DNA from: CAZEAB01 sp964552945
Lineage (GTDB): Archaea; Nanobdellota; Nanobdellia; Woesearchaeales; GW2011-AR9
Assembly (NCBI GenBank): GCA_964552945.1
Contig: CAZKIP010000003.1
Coordinates: forward strand, 1-64,000
DNA length: 64,000 nucleotides
Direction of reading: 5' to 3'
Shown here: one piece after another, positions 1-7,439 of the stretch
Numbering within the stretch: the stretch's first letter is position 1
Layout of the letters: each line of letters begins with the position of its first letter
Notes under the pieces: model-generated
Seen by the model: the letters and a program-made list of their open reading frames with translations, nothing else
Database searches by the model: none
Told to the model about the DNA's origin: nothing
Translations under genes and position numbers: made by a program

Positions 1-30
1 GACTATTGTTCATCCCCAGCCACCTATAAC

Positions 31-38
31 TTTAAATA
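31..38 (+). promoter_or_regulatory. TATA box for the gene starting at 61
   Basis: TTTAAATA is centred about 26.5 bases before the ATG at 61. This is the archaeal TATA-to-start distance, so the transcript should begin at or next to the start codon (leaderless). Confidence 0.55.
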
Positions 39-60
39 GCACTTTTTATTACTAATTCCT

Positions 61-1830
61 ATGAATAAAGGTGATTTGAGGAAAGTAGAAAGATATTTGC
101 ATAGAGATTTAGAATATTTAATGCGTGAAGGTAAAATTCTTGTTGATTTGAAAAAAGATGTTGAAAAGATTAAAGGACTTTTAGAACAAGCAAAAGAAAG
201 CAAGAGAGCAAGATTGCTGTTAGCATATTACACAAGAGATGCTGGGAAAGAAGAACGCTTATCTGAACGTATTGAAAGAAGAATCAATGCGTGGATTGAA
301 AGGTTGGAAAGATTGCTCTCTGACAGGTTTATTTGGGAAGGAAAGAAAGATGATAAAGATAAAATAAATCAGTTAAAGGAACATATTGACATTTGTAAAA
401 ATAATTTAGCTAGGCTTCTAGCATGGAACGGTGAACTTCACACAGCCATTCAAGGAGAAGATTGGGAAACTGCTGAAACTAAAATTGATGAAGCTATGGG
501 AAGTAGAACCAGTCCCGGTGTTCGTTCATTGATGGTAATTCTTGAACATATGGAAAAAGTTGAAGAAACAAACAGAAAATTGATTGAGTTAGATGATCCT
601 TTTAAAATGTTGAGAGCTTTGAAAGGAAATCCGCATTTAGCTGAAGTTACTGAATTCATGGATAGACTTGATCCATTAATTTTAGAAGGAGATTATAGTT
701 TAGATGAGATTCTTAAATTAATTGAGAAAATTTGTGAAATTGATTCTTTAAGATCTCATGATTTTGTTTTTAATTTAAAATTACCTTACTTATGGTGGAG
801 CCTACTTCTAAAAATGCTTTATATTTTGTTTGAAGTTAATAAAAATCCAAAAAGAATAAGTAAAGAACTAGACCAAGAACAATTTGATTTAAGCAATTCT
901 GGAAAAAAGGCTGGAATAATTAGGTTTTCGTTATTAAATTTAAATAGTGGCAGATATGATATAGAAATTATCCAAATAATCAAAAAAATTTTACAACAAA
1001 AAGAGACAATTTATGAAATTCGTTTAGACGGAAACAGCTATCTTAGTCTAGATAGATCTGGATTCCTAGAATATAATGGCCAAGTTGTTTTAGCATTTTT
1101 CATTTACTTAATTAAATCTAAAAATCTACCAGAGCTAACAAGAAAATTCTTAATATATTGTTTTTTAAATATTGATGAAGTTTTAATGTATTATGATTTT
1201 AAAAAGTTTAAAAGAGTTGTTATAACTGAAAAGAGGGATTTATTTGTTAATGGGTTAGTAGAAATGGATTTATTCAAAAATCTTGTTGTTTCTGAAATTG
1301 GAGGGAATTTATACACTCAAAGTTGGACTCGCTTTGGGAAATATGATCTCTTAGAAGCAAACCCCACCCATTGTGGAATAAACCAATGTGGGGCACCAGC
1401 AAAAGGATTACAACCTCCTCATCAGTCAGTACGTCCTGGAGAAAGAATTGAATTAAGTACTTGGAAAGAATTTTATCCGTTGCCAGCAGATTTCTCTTTA
1501 AGTGCGAGAGTTATGAGTTTAGGTAGTGGGATGACTTATGGTGGCCATCCAGACCTTTATTGTGCAATGGAATTATTAGCTTGTTTTGCAAGTATGACTA
1601 AGAATGGAGGATACTCAATTCATTATTTTGAACACATGACTGAAATAACTAACCCATTATTACTAAATTTTCTTGGTTTTGAACTTGTGGAATACGTTGG
1701 ACAAATTATAGTTCTCAAAAAACTAAACAACAATAAGGTTACCAAGAAACAATTTGAAAGATGGTTCTATGCGAATTTAGAACCTAACAAAAGAAATAGA
1801 GGTGATTATGTTTTTAAGAATAAACAATAG
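61..1830 (+). CDS. Hypothetical protein, 589 aa, helical N-terminus
   Basis: I do not recognise the family. The first ~230 residues are highly charged and rich in Lys/Glu with few helix breakers, so they probably form helices or coiled coils. The middle (about 240-420) is Ile/Leu/Lys rich. The last ~150 residues are different: they contain HCGINQCGAPAKG, then VMSLGSGMTYGGHPD and FLGFELVEYVGQIIVLKK. The GSGM stretch and the final beta-rich segment recall the end of a Rossmann-type methyltransferase, but no complete SAM-binding motif is visible, so I assign no reaction. There is no signal peptide or clear membrane segment. The ATG at 61 is favoured because the TATA box lies 26 bases upstream. 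It is a single-gene unit with no related neighbour. Confidence 0.6.
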   Translation: MNKGDLRKVERYLHRDLEYLMREGKILVDLKKDVEKIKGLLEQAKESKRARLLLAYYTRDAGKEERLSERIERRINAWIERLERLLSDRFIWEGKKDDKDKINQLKEHIDICKNNLARLLAWNGELHTAIQGEDWETAETKIDEAMGSRTSPGVRSLMVILEHMEKVEETNRKLIELDDPFKMLRALKGNPHLAEVTEFMDRLDPLILEGDYSLDEILKLIEKICEIDSLRSHDFVFNLKLPYLWWSLLLKMLYILFEVNKNPKRISKELDQEQFDLSNSGKKAGIIRFSLLNLNSGRYDIEIIQIIKKILQQKETIYEIRLDGNSYLSLDRSGFLEYNGQVVLAFFIYLIKSKNLPELTRKFLIYCFLNIDEVLMYYDFKKFKRVVITEKRDLFVNGLVEMDLFKNLVVSEIGGNLYTQSWTRFGKYDLLEANPTHCGINQCGAPAKGLQPPHQSVRPGERIELSTWKEFYPLPADFSLSARVMSLGSGMTYGGHPDLYCAMELLACFASMTKNGGYSIHYFEHMTEITNPLLLNFLGFELVEYVGQIIVLKKLNNNKVTKKQFERWFYANLEPNKRNRGDYVFKNKQ

Positions 1831-1986
1831 TCCGAAAGTGAGCGTTTTCAATTAGTTCTCTGAACAGGGGGCAGTGGTTTTTAGTGAATAAACGGGTATT
1901 TATTGGCTCCGAAAATCCTCTCTATTTTTATGAATATACCCTCTCGCAAGAATGCGATCAAACTTAAGAACTCATTTTTTGGAGAT
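1831..1986. other. Intergenic region, no gene seen
   Basis: AT-rich spacer between the 589-aa gene and the minus-strand 111-aa gene. The genes converge here. I see no RNA gene, repeat or convincing ORF. Confidence 0.4.
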
Positions 1987-2322
1987 TTATTCATTAATCT
2001 CTCGAAACGCATGACGTTCCTGTATTACTCCATCCATATCATATTCACCAACCTTTACAACTCCCAATCCAGAAGCTCTTGCCATTCCTTCAAGATCCGA
2101 CATAGACTTAAAATACATTATGGGGGTGGAAACATGTGTGCTTCTTTCATGACCTTCATGACCTTCTTCTAAAGGCTCACCCACGATAACTGATTTAGAT
2201 AAAGTTCGTTGAGCAACCCAGGATGGACAAATTCTACCTTCTTTCTGAAGAGTCCTTGAATAAAATCTATCCATTGATCTGCTTACGTCTTCAAGCCTCA
2301 CATAATTTGATCTTTGTTTCAT
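1987..2322 (-). CDS. Hypothetical protein, 111 aa
   Basis: No family recognised. It is a small soluble protein with a basic N-terminus (RSNYVRLEDVSRSMDRFY), a His/Glu cluster (EEGHEGHERSTH, about residues 52-63) and a C-terminal part ending ERHAFREINE. It is divergent from the Lrp-type regulator. Its start lies about 18 bases after the transcription start predicted from a TATA-like octamer at 2363-2370 read on the minus strand, which supports it as a real gene. Plus-strand open frames over the same DNA have unnatural composition and are treated as shadows. Confidence 0.5.
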   Translation of the reverse strand: MKQRSNYVRLEDVSRSMDRFYSRTLQKEGRICPSWVAQRTLSKSVIVGEPLEEGHEGHERSTHVSTPIMYFKSMSDLEGMARASGLGVVKVGEYDMDGVIQERHAFREINE

Positions 2323-2362
2323 TTTATTTGTATTGGAGATTATTATTGAAAAAACACCACTC

Positions 2363-2370
2363 TTATATAA
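2363..2370 (-). promoter_or_regulatory. TATA box for the 111-aa gene
   Basis: TTATATAA is centred about 44 bases from the ATG at 2322, giving a predicted leader of about 18 bases. Confidence 0.4.
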
Positions 2371-2405
2371 AATATTTTATTCAAAATAAAGCAAATAATG
2401 GGAAT

Positions 2406-2413
2406 ATTTATAA
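2406..2413 (+). promoter_or_regulatory. TATA box for the Lrp-type regulator
   Basis: ATTTATAA is centred about 28 bases before the ATG at 2438 but only about 16 before the ATG at 2426. Transcription should therefore start after the first ATG, which decides the start codon. Confidence 0.45.
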
Positions 2414-2437
2414 ATAATAACAGATATGTCAATCAAG

Positions 2438-3418
2438 ATGGTTTATAAACTCGACAAAATCAATAGGACAATTTTATATGAATTGGATAAAAATTGTAGA
2501 ATTAGTGATAATCAATTAGCTAAAAAAGTCAAGCGCTCAAGAGAAGCAGTAAGAAATAGAATCTTGAAATTACAAAAAGATGGCATTATTCAAGATTTTA
2601 TCACTTCCATTAATCCAAGTAAGTTTGGCTACATGTTCTTTAAGATGTATTTTCAACTGGCCAACATTCCAGAAGAAAGAAAAAAATTCTATGAATATTT
2701 CAAGAAACTTCCCGGATTGTATTGGTTTGGAGGAAATGATGGGGTTTGGGATTTTCATACTACCATGTATGCAAGAAATGTTAAAGAATTTAACCAGTTA
2801 AAGAATAAAATCTATACTGATTTTAAGCATTTAATAATTAAGCGAGATATCGGAGTTTTAGTTAACGTTCGCCAGTATCCAAAAAGATATCTGATTAAAA
2901 ACTTAAAAGAGAGAATTGAACCAACAATGTTCGCCGATGACATTATTGATAATAAACTTGATGAACTAGATAAAAAAATTCTTAATAATCTTACTCAAAA
3001 CGCAAGAATCAGTTTAGTAGAATTGGCTAGGAAAACAAAATCAACAGTTGACATTATTAGGAGTAGAATGAAAAAGATGGAAGACAAAAACATAATTATG
3101 CAATACAGAATTGCCATAGATCATACTAAATTAGGATTTGATATGTTCAAAGCATTTGTTTTCTTCAATAATCTATCTGAACAGGACGAAAAAAAATTAT
3201 ATGAATACGCAAAACAAAATGATAGAATTCTTTATTTGATTAGACAACTATCAGCATGGGATGTTGAAATAGAGATTATGGCGGAGAGCTATGAAAAATT
3301 TAATCGTTTAATGGATGATATGAGATTAAAATTTGCGGATTCAATGAGGAACTATGAATTTGTATTGATGAGAGAAGACATCTGGACTTTTGGAGAGAAA
3401 GATATTTTTCAGAGTTAA
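2438..3418 (+). CDS. Tandem Lrp/AsnC-family transcription regulator
   Basis: DNA-binding regulator of the Lrp/AsnC (feast/famine) type, built from two copies of the usual unit. The first winged helix-turn-helix starts at LDKINRTILYELDKN and continues through QLAKKVKRSREAVRNRI. The second starts near residue 175 at LDELDKKILNNLTQN with ELARKTKSTVDIIRSRM. Each is followed by a RAM-like alpha/beta stretch beginning with 'FGYMFFKMYF' or 'LGFDMFKAFVFF'. At about 326 residues it is twice the normal ~150 aa. An in-frame ATG at 2426 would add four residues, but the TATA box is too close to it, so I prefer 2438 with a leaderless transcript. It is monocistronic and divergent from the 111-aa gene. Its targets are not evident. 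Confidence 0.8.
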   Translation: MVYKLDKINRTILYELDKNCRISDNQLAKKVKRSREAVRNRILKLQKDGIIQDFITSINPSKFGYMFFKMYFQLANIPEERKKFYEYFKKLPGLYWFGGNDGVWDFHTTMYARNVKEFNQLKNKIYTDFKHLIIKRDIGVLVNVRQYPKRYLIKNLKERIEPTMFADDIIDNKLDELDKKILNNLTQNARISLVELARKTKSTVDIIRSRMKKMEDKNIIMQYRIAIDHTKLGFDMFKAFVFFNNLSEQDEKKLYEYAKQNDRILYLIRQLSAWDVEIEIMAESYEKFNRLMDDMRLKFADSMRNYEFVLMREDIWTFGEKDIFQS

Positions 3419-3580
3419 AAAAAATAGTCCCTTTTTCATTATGAACAATTGACCCTACTTAATCACTTACAATAATGTAAACAAATCACCCCAACACAAT
3501 TATTCTAAAATAACCACAACCTATCAAAAAGAAAGTCTCTTTTGATTGTCCTGAAAAATAGTTTTTTTTCCAAAACCATA
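3419..3580. other. Non-coding AT-rich spacer
   Basis: No credible gene on either strand. It includes a weak imperfect hairpin around 3528-3546 (CAAAAAGA against TCTTTTG) that could end the upstream transcript, followed by a run of eight T at 3562-3569. Confidence 0.35.
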
Positions 3581-3599
3581 CAGAAATCTAAGATTTCTG
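3581..3599. repeat. Perfect palindrome upstream of 5S rRNA
   Basis: CAGAAATCT, one base, then AGATTTCTG: 9-base perfect arms. It lies 35 bases before the 5S TATA box and is followed at once by a second inverted repeat. It could be a dimeric-regulator operator or an RNA hairpin of an upstream transcript. Confidence 0.6.
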
Positions 3600-3603
3600 A
3601 GGA

Positions 3604-3630
3604 TTCTACAAAAGATTACTTTTTGTAGAA
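3604..3630. repeat. Perfect inverted repeat upstream of 5S rRNA
   Basis: TTCTACAAAA and TTTTGTAGAA are perfect 10-base arms with a 7-base centre. The right arm ends three bases before the TATA box, so a protein bound here would touch the B-recognition element of the 5S promoter. Confidence 0.6.
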
Positions 3631-3633
3631 ACC

Positions 3634-3641
3634 TTTATATA
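3634..3641 (+). promoter_or_regulatory. TATA box of the 5S rRNA gene
   Basis: TTTATATA is centred 25.5 bases upstream of 3663, the base-paired first nucleotide of the 5S rRNA. This independently supports the rRNA start and sets the spacing used elsewhere in the window. Confidence 0.7.
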
Positions 3642-3662
3642 CTCCCTCTCTAAAAATGTTAC

Positions 3663-3773
3663 TGGACGGCCATAGGGGCGGGGTTCACCAGTTCCCATTT
3701 CGAACACTGAAGTTAAGACCGTTTCCGTACCGGGGTGTACTGCATTTCGTGGGAAACCCAGTAAGCTGTCCAC
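3663..3773 (+). rRNA. 5S ribosomal RNA
   Basis: The 5' and 3' ends pair as helix I (TGGACGGC with GCTGTCCA, one G-U pair). The conserved internal block CCCATTTCGAACACTGAAG followed by TTAAG is the loop B/helix III signature of 5S rRNA. A GGGAAACCC-type arm precedes the 3' end. The length of about 111 bases is normal to slightly short for an archaeal 5S. It stands alone, with no 16S or 23S gene beside it and its own TATA box and T-tract. Confidence 0.93.
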
Positions 3774-3774
3774 C

Positions 3775-3781
3775 TTTTTTT
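3775..3781 (+). terminator. T-tract terminator after 5S rRNA
   Basis: Seven consecutive T directly follow the 3' end of the 5S rRNA, a typical archaeal intrinsic stop. Confidence 0.6.
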
Positions 3782-3801
3782 CTAATCTTCTTTCACAATA
3801 C

Positions 3802-3809
3802 TTTTAAAC
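3802..3809 (+). promoter_or_regulatory. TATA box of the citrate-cleavage operon
   Basis: TTTTAAAC is centred about 25.5 bases before the ATG at 3831, predicting a leaderless transcript for the four-gene operon. Confidence 0.5.
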
Positions 3810-3830
3810 GATTTTTTAAGCATTAAAATT

Positions 3831-4571
3831 ATGAAAGCATTGATTCTAGCAGCAGGATATGCAACAAGACTATATCCACTGACAAAATATATGCCAAAAC
3901 CACTTCTTGAGGTAGGAAATAAAACTATCCTTGGACACTTAATTGACAAATTGGAGAGAGTTCCAGAAATTGAAGAAATCTTAATAGTTACAAACAATTT
4001 CTTTTTCCCACATTTCTCCAGATGGTTGAAAGATAACCCTTCCACTAAAATAATCAAGTTAATCAACGATGGAACAAAAAATAACGATGACAGATTAGGT
4101 TCCATTGGAGACATGGAATTTGTTGTTAAGCAAGAAAAAATTCAACAAGATCTTTTAGTTGTTGGAGGAGATAATTTGTTTGATGAAGAATTATCAGAAT
4201 TCATTCAATTCTTTAAACAAAAAGGTTCTGCGATTTTACTAAATGATGTTCAAGATATTGAATTGGCGAAAAAGTTTGGAATTGTTTCTATAAATGAAGA
4301 AAAGAGAATTACTAAGTTTGTGGAGAAACCTTCTATGCCTGAATCTACCTTAGCTTCAACTTTAGTATATGGTCTTACAAGAAATAACCTTTCAATGTTC
4401 TCAGAAGCTTTGAAAGAAAACAAATGGGATTCTCCTGGAAATTTCATTGCCTTCCTTTCAGAACGTGAACCAGTATATGGTAAAACTATTAAAGGCAAAT
4501 GGTTTGATATTGGTAGTCTCGATCAATTAGAAGAATCAAGAAAATTTTACAATGAAACTCAAAGAATTTGA
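3831..4571 (+). CDS. Sugar-phosphate nucleotidyltransferase
   Basis: NTP_transferase (GT-A-like) enzyme that activates a sugar 1-phosphate with an NTP. The N-terminus MKALILAAGYATRLYPLT is the nucleotide-binding loop, followed by the conserved MPKPLLEVGNKTIL. GGDN near residue 111 is the metal/substrate motif, and FVEKP (around residue 164) is the late conserved Glu-Lys motif. At 246 aa it is a minimal version without a left-handed helix domain. The exact sugar and base cannot be told. It overlaps the next gene by 20 bases, which is odd because that gene encodes an ATP-citrate lyase subunit; the two are probably co-transcribed without sharing a pathway. Confidence 0.85.
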   Translation: MKALILAAGYATRLYPLTKYMPKPLLEVGNKTILGHLIDKLERVPEIEEILIVTNNFFFPHFSRWLKDNPSTKIIKLINDGTKNNDDRLGSIGDMEFVVKQEKIQQDLLVVGGDNLFDEELSEFIQFFKQKGSAILLNDVQDIELAKKFGIVSINEEKRITKFVEKPSMPESTLASTLVYGLTRNNLSMFSEALKENKWDSPGNFIAFLSEREPVYGKTIKGKWFDIGSLDQLEESRKFYNETQRI

Positions 4572-5718
4572 AGCAAAGAAATTGTTCAAGGCAGCAGGGA
4601 TACCTGTTAGTGAAGGAATGATTATTAGAAACTCTGAAGAGATTTCTCCTTTTGAAAATCAAAAATTATTCAAAGTGCAAACTCTAGCTGGAGGAAGGGG
4701 AAAAGCAGGTGGAATTAAAGTAGTTAATTTTGATGAAGCTAAATCGTTAACAGATTCTTTTATAGGAAAAACTTTTCTAAATGAAAATATTACAGAAATT
4801 TTACTTGATGAAAAAGTTATCATTGAGAAAGAACTTTATTTAGGAATTATGTTTGACACTTCTAAAAGAAAACCAGTTTTAATTTTTAGTGAGGAGGGAG
4901 GGGTGGAGATAGAAGAACTTAAAGAAAGAAGCCCTGAAAAAATTAAAGTTGTGGAAATAGATTATCTTAATGGATTGGGAAGTTTGGAGGATATAACTGA
5001 TAATGAAGCTTTGCAAGAACTAATTAAGAAATTGTATGACTGTTTTGTAACTAACGATTGTCGGATGCTAGAGATTAATCCTTTAGTTTTTACTGGAGAA
5101 AGTTATGCGGCAGTTGATGCGGTAGCAGTTCTGGATGATGATGCAAAATCTCGTTGGAAAATTCCTTTTGAGGAAAGAACGGATACCAGAAAAGCAACGG
5201 AAAGGGAAAAAGCGGCTCGTGAGATTGATAGAGAGGATCATAGGGGAGTTGCCGGAAAAACATTTGTTGATTTAGATGGAGATTTAGCGATTCTCACTTC
5301 TGGAGGAGGAGCTACAATGACTTTGATGGATGCTTTAATCCAATATGGTGGGAAACCAGCAAATTTCACTGAATATAGTGGTAATCCTCCGATGGAGAAA
5401 GTTGAAAAATTAACAAGGATTGTTTTACAGAAAGAAAATTTATCTGGATTATTAATTGCAGGAGTTATTGCTAACTTCACTAATATCTATGAAACATTGC
5501 AAGGGGTTCTAAACGTTTTAATTGAAGTTAAACCAAACTTTCCGATTGTTATTAGAAGAGCTGGCCCTCATGATGAGGAGGCAAAAGAAGCTTTGATGAA
5601 AGCTAAAGAAGAACATAATTTAGATATTCATTTTTACGGGGAAGAAATTCCTTTAACTGAAGCAACAAAAATAATGGTGGATTTATCAAACGAATATAAA
5701 AATGGCAATATTAATTGA
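4552..5718 (+). CDS. ATP-citrate lyase ATP-grasp subunit (citryl-CoA synthetase-like)
   Basis: ATP-grasp subunit that would form citryl-CoA from citrate, CoA and ATP. The N-terminal half has KVQTLAGGRGKAGGIKV (residues 41-57) and MLEINPLVF, as in succinyl-CoA synthetase beta. The C-terminal half decides the family: TEYSGNPP, then AGVIANFTNIYETLQGV, then RRAGP and IHFYGEEIPLTEA match the animal and plant ATP-citrate lyase pattern (YSGAP, GSIANFTN, RRGGP, IHVFGTET) rather than SucC. At 388 aa it has the length of the small bacterial AclB subunit. It overlaps the 3' end of the nucleotidyltransferase and the 5' end of the alpha-like gene, so the three lyase genes form one translationally linked set. 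Confidence 0.85.
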   Translation: MKLKEFEAKKLFKAAGIPVSEGMIIRNSEEISPFENQKLFKVQTLAGGRGKAGGIKVVNFDEAKSLTDSFIGKTFLNENITEILLDEKVIIEKELYLGIMFDTSKRKPVLIFSEEGGVEIEELKERSPEKIKVVEIDYLNGLGSLEDITDNEALQELIKKLYDCFVTNDCRMLEINPLVFTGESYAAVDAVAVLDDDAKSRWKIPFEERTDTRKATEREKAAREIDREDHRGVAGKTFVDLDGDLAILTSGGGATMTLMDALIQYGGKPANFTEYSGNPPMEKVEKLTRIVLQKENLSGLLIAGVIANFTNIYETLQGVLNVLIEVKPNFPIVIRRAGPHDEEAKEALMKAKEEHNLDIHFYGEEIPLTEATKIMVDLSNEYKNGNIN

Positions 5719-6607
5719 TGAAAATACTCGGTTTTTAATACAGGGTATAACGGGAAAGCAAGGACAGAGAGCTTGTGAAGAAATGCAAAAAGCAGGTTCA
5801 AAAGTTGTAGCAGGAGTTACACCCGGGAAAGGCGGGCAGGAAGTTTTTGGAGTACCTGTGTTTAGTTCTATTGCCGAAGCTCCTCAAGTCGATGTTTCAG
5901 TTATTTTAGTACCTCCAAAATTTGCTAAGGGTGCAATCATTGAAGCTATTGAAGCAGGGATTCCATTAATTAATATTGTTACCGAGAATATTCCTGTACA
6001 TGACATGGCTTATTGTTTTTCTTTAGCAAAACAAAAAGGTTCAATAATTATTGGTCCAACTTCTGCAGGAATTTATTCTGTAGGAAAATCTAAATGTGGC
6101 CCTATTGCCAGTGGTAAATCAAAAATTGCTTTTAACCCTGGAGAAATAGGAGTTGTTTCTAGAAGTGGAGGAATGTCAAGCGAAACTTCTTTGGTACTTA
6201 AACAAGCAGGTCTTGGTCAATCAACCGTGGTAAGTATTGGTTCCGACATTTTAATGGGAAAAGCGTTTAGAGAATTAATTGTTAGTTTTGAAAAAGATCC
6301 TGAAACAAAAGGAATAGTATTATTTGGAGAAATTGGAGGAACTTCCGAAGAAGATTTAGCTGAATATTTAATTAAAAGGAAGGAAGAAGGTAACCCTTAT
6401 ACAAAACCAATTGTAGCTTTTATTTCTGGAAAGTTTGTAGAAGTTTATAATATTCAAAATGTTTCTCTGGGACATGCCGGTGCAATTGTCGAAGGTAACA
6501 AGGGAACTAGAACAAATAAGGTAAAAGTACTTAAAGATGCAGGAGTTATTATAGCTGATGTTCATCATGAAGTTGGTAGGTTGATGAAAGAAGCATTACA
6601 AAATTAA
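5702..6607 (+). CDS. ATP-citrate lyase CoA-binding/phosphohistidine subunit (SucD-like)
   Basis: Alpha-type subunit of the acyl-CoA synthetase (NDP-forming) family. The CoA-binding Rossmann fold starts at LIQGITGKQGQRACEEM. The ligase domain contains GVVSRSGGMSSE and ends with GHAGAIVEGNKGT, whose His is the phosphorylated residue of SucD and ATP-citrate lyase. At 301 aa it corresponds to the N-terminal half of bacterial AclA, whose citrate-synthase-like half is here encoded by the next gene. The start at 5702 lies inside the previous gene (17-base overlap). It should form a complex with the ATP-grasp subunit in the cytoplasm. Confidence 0.85.
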   Translation: MAILIDENTRFLIQGITGKQGQRACEEMQKAGSKVVAGVTPGKGGQEVFGVPVFSSIAEAPQVDVSVILVPPKFAKGAIIEAIEAGIPLINIVTENIPVHDMAYCFSLAKQKGSIIIGPTSAGIYSVGKSKCGPIASGKSKIAFNPGEIGVVSRSGGMSSETSLVLKQAGLGQSTVVSIGSDILMGKAFRELIVSFEKDPETKGIVLFGEIGGTSEEDLAEYLIKRKEEGNPYTKPIVAFISGKFVEVYNIQNVSLGHAGAIVEGNKGTRTNKVKVLKDAGVIIADVHHEVGRLMKEALQN

Positions 6608-6620
6608 AGGAGTGATTATA

Positions 6621-7376
6621 ATGGAATGTAAAACTAGAATTTCTAAATTGGAGGAAAATGATGTTGATATTAGGGGAGAGAAATTATCTTCTTTGATTAA
6701 AGAAGGAAAATTTACCGATACAGCGTTTTTATTGTTAACAGGAAGAAAACCTAAGGAGAAGGAAAGTGTTCTTTTTGAGAAAATTTTAGTTTCAATAATC
6801 GATCATGGCATGGGAACTACTTCAAGTATGGCTAGCAGATTTGCTGTTTCTGGTGGGAATTCTCTCAATGTAGGAGTTGCTGCGGGAATATTAAGTATCG
6901 GAGATTTTCATGGTGGGGCTATTGAGAAAGCAATGGGATTATTTTATGGAAGAGAAGATTACACTGAGGAAGAAAATGTTGAATTTATTAAAGAGATGAT
7001 TGGATCAAAGAAAATATTGTATGGTTTTGGCCATAGGCATTACAAGAAAGGTGATTTTAGAGTTAAAGTTCTTCTTGATGAAATGAAGAAACTTAAGTAT
7101 AAATCTAAGTATCTTAAATTTAAAAATTTGATTGAGAAAACCTTTGAAGAAGTTAAAGGGAAGAAGCTTTTCATCAATGTTGATGGGATGATTGCAATTT
7201 TACTTTGTGATTTTGAATTTATTCCTTTGATGGGAAAGGGAATTTTTGCTATTGGAAGAATCCCTAGTTTGGTTGCCCAATCTTTCGAGCAGTTATGGTG
7301 CGAGAAACCAGTAAGAAGGATTAATGAAGAAGACATTCAATATTTGGATAAGGCTCAACCATGGGGGAAGGAATAG
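6621..7376 (+). CDS. Citryl-CoA lyase (citrate-synthase-like domain of ATP-citrate lyase)
   Basis: Cleaves citryl-CoA to acetyl-CoA and oxaloacetate. Conserved elements in order are DHGMGTTSSMASRF (about residues 61-74), ILSIGDFHGGAIEKAM, YGFGHRHYKKGDFRVKVL and LFINVDGMIAILL. They align with the C-terminal domain of ATP-citrate lyase (DHG, IGDRFGGA, GIGHR, NVDG), including the two His and the Asp used by citrate synthases. At 251 aa it is a stand-alone version, like the citryl-CoA lyase of Hydrogenobacter. A GTG at 6612 is in frame, but the Shine-Dalgarno AAAGGAG at 6606-6612 overlaps it and is spaced 8 bases from the ATG at 6621, so I use the ATG. It is the last gene of the operon. Confidence 0.85.
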   Translation: MECKTRISKLEENDVDIRGEKLSSLIKEGKFTDTAFLLLTGRKPKEKESVLFEKILVSIIDHGMGTTSSMASRFAVSGGNSLNVGVAAGILSIGDFHGGAIEKAMGLFYGREDYTEEENVEFIKEMIGSKKILYGFGHRHYKKGDFRVKVLLDEMKKLKYKSKYLKFKNLIEKTFEEVKGKKLFINVDGMIAILLCDFEFIPLMGKGIFAIGRIPSLVAQSFEQLWCEKPVRRINEEDIQYLDKAQPWGKE

Positions 7377-7409
7377 CTTCTTAATTTTTTAGGCTCTACT
7401 TACACAACC

Positions 7410-7417
7410 TTTTTAAG
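7410..7417 (+). promoter_or_regulatory. TATA box of the UDP-sugar operon
   Basis: TTTTTAAG is centred about 26.5 bases before the ATG at 7440, predicting a leaderless mRNA. Confidence 0.5.
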
Positions 7418-7439
7418 CTAAATTAAAGCCATTCCTCTT

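Noticed and set aside
1903..2417. Two plus-strand open frames (89 and 64 aa) opposite the 111-aa gene
   Set aside because: They have unnatural composition and no ribosome site or promoter in the right place, and they lie mostly antisense to a better-supported minus-strand gene.
3419..3662. tRNA gene beside the 5S rRNA
   Set aside because: I looked for a cloverleaf and a T-arm (GTTCRAATC) on both strands and found none.
4552..6607. Succinyl-CoA synthetase SucCD
   Set aside because: The ATP-grasp gene has ATP-citrate-lyase-specific motifs (IANFTN, RRAGP), and a citryl-CoA-lyase-like gene follows directly.
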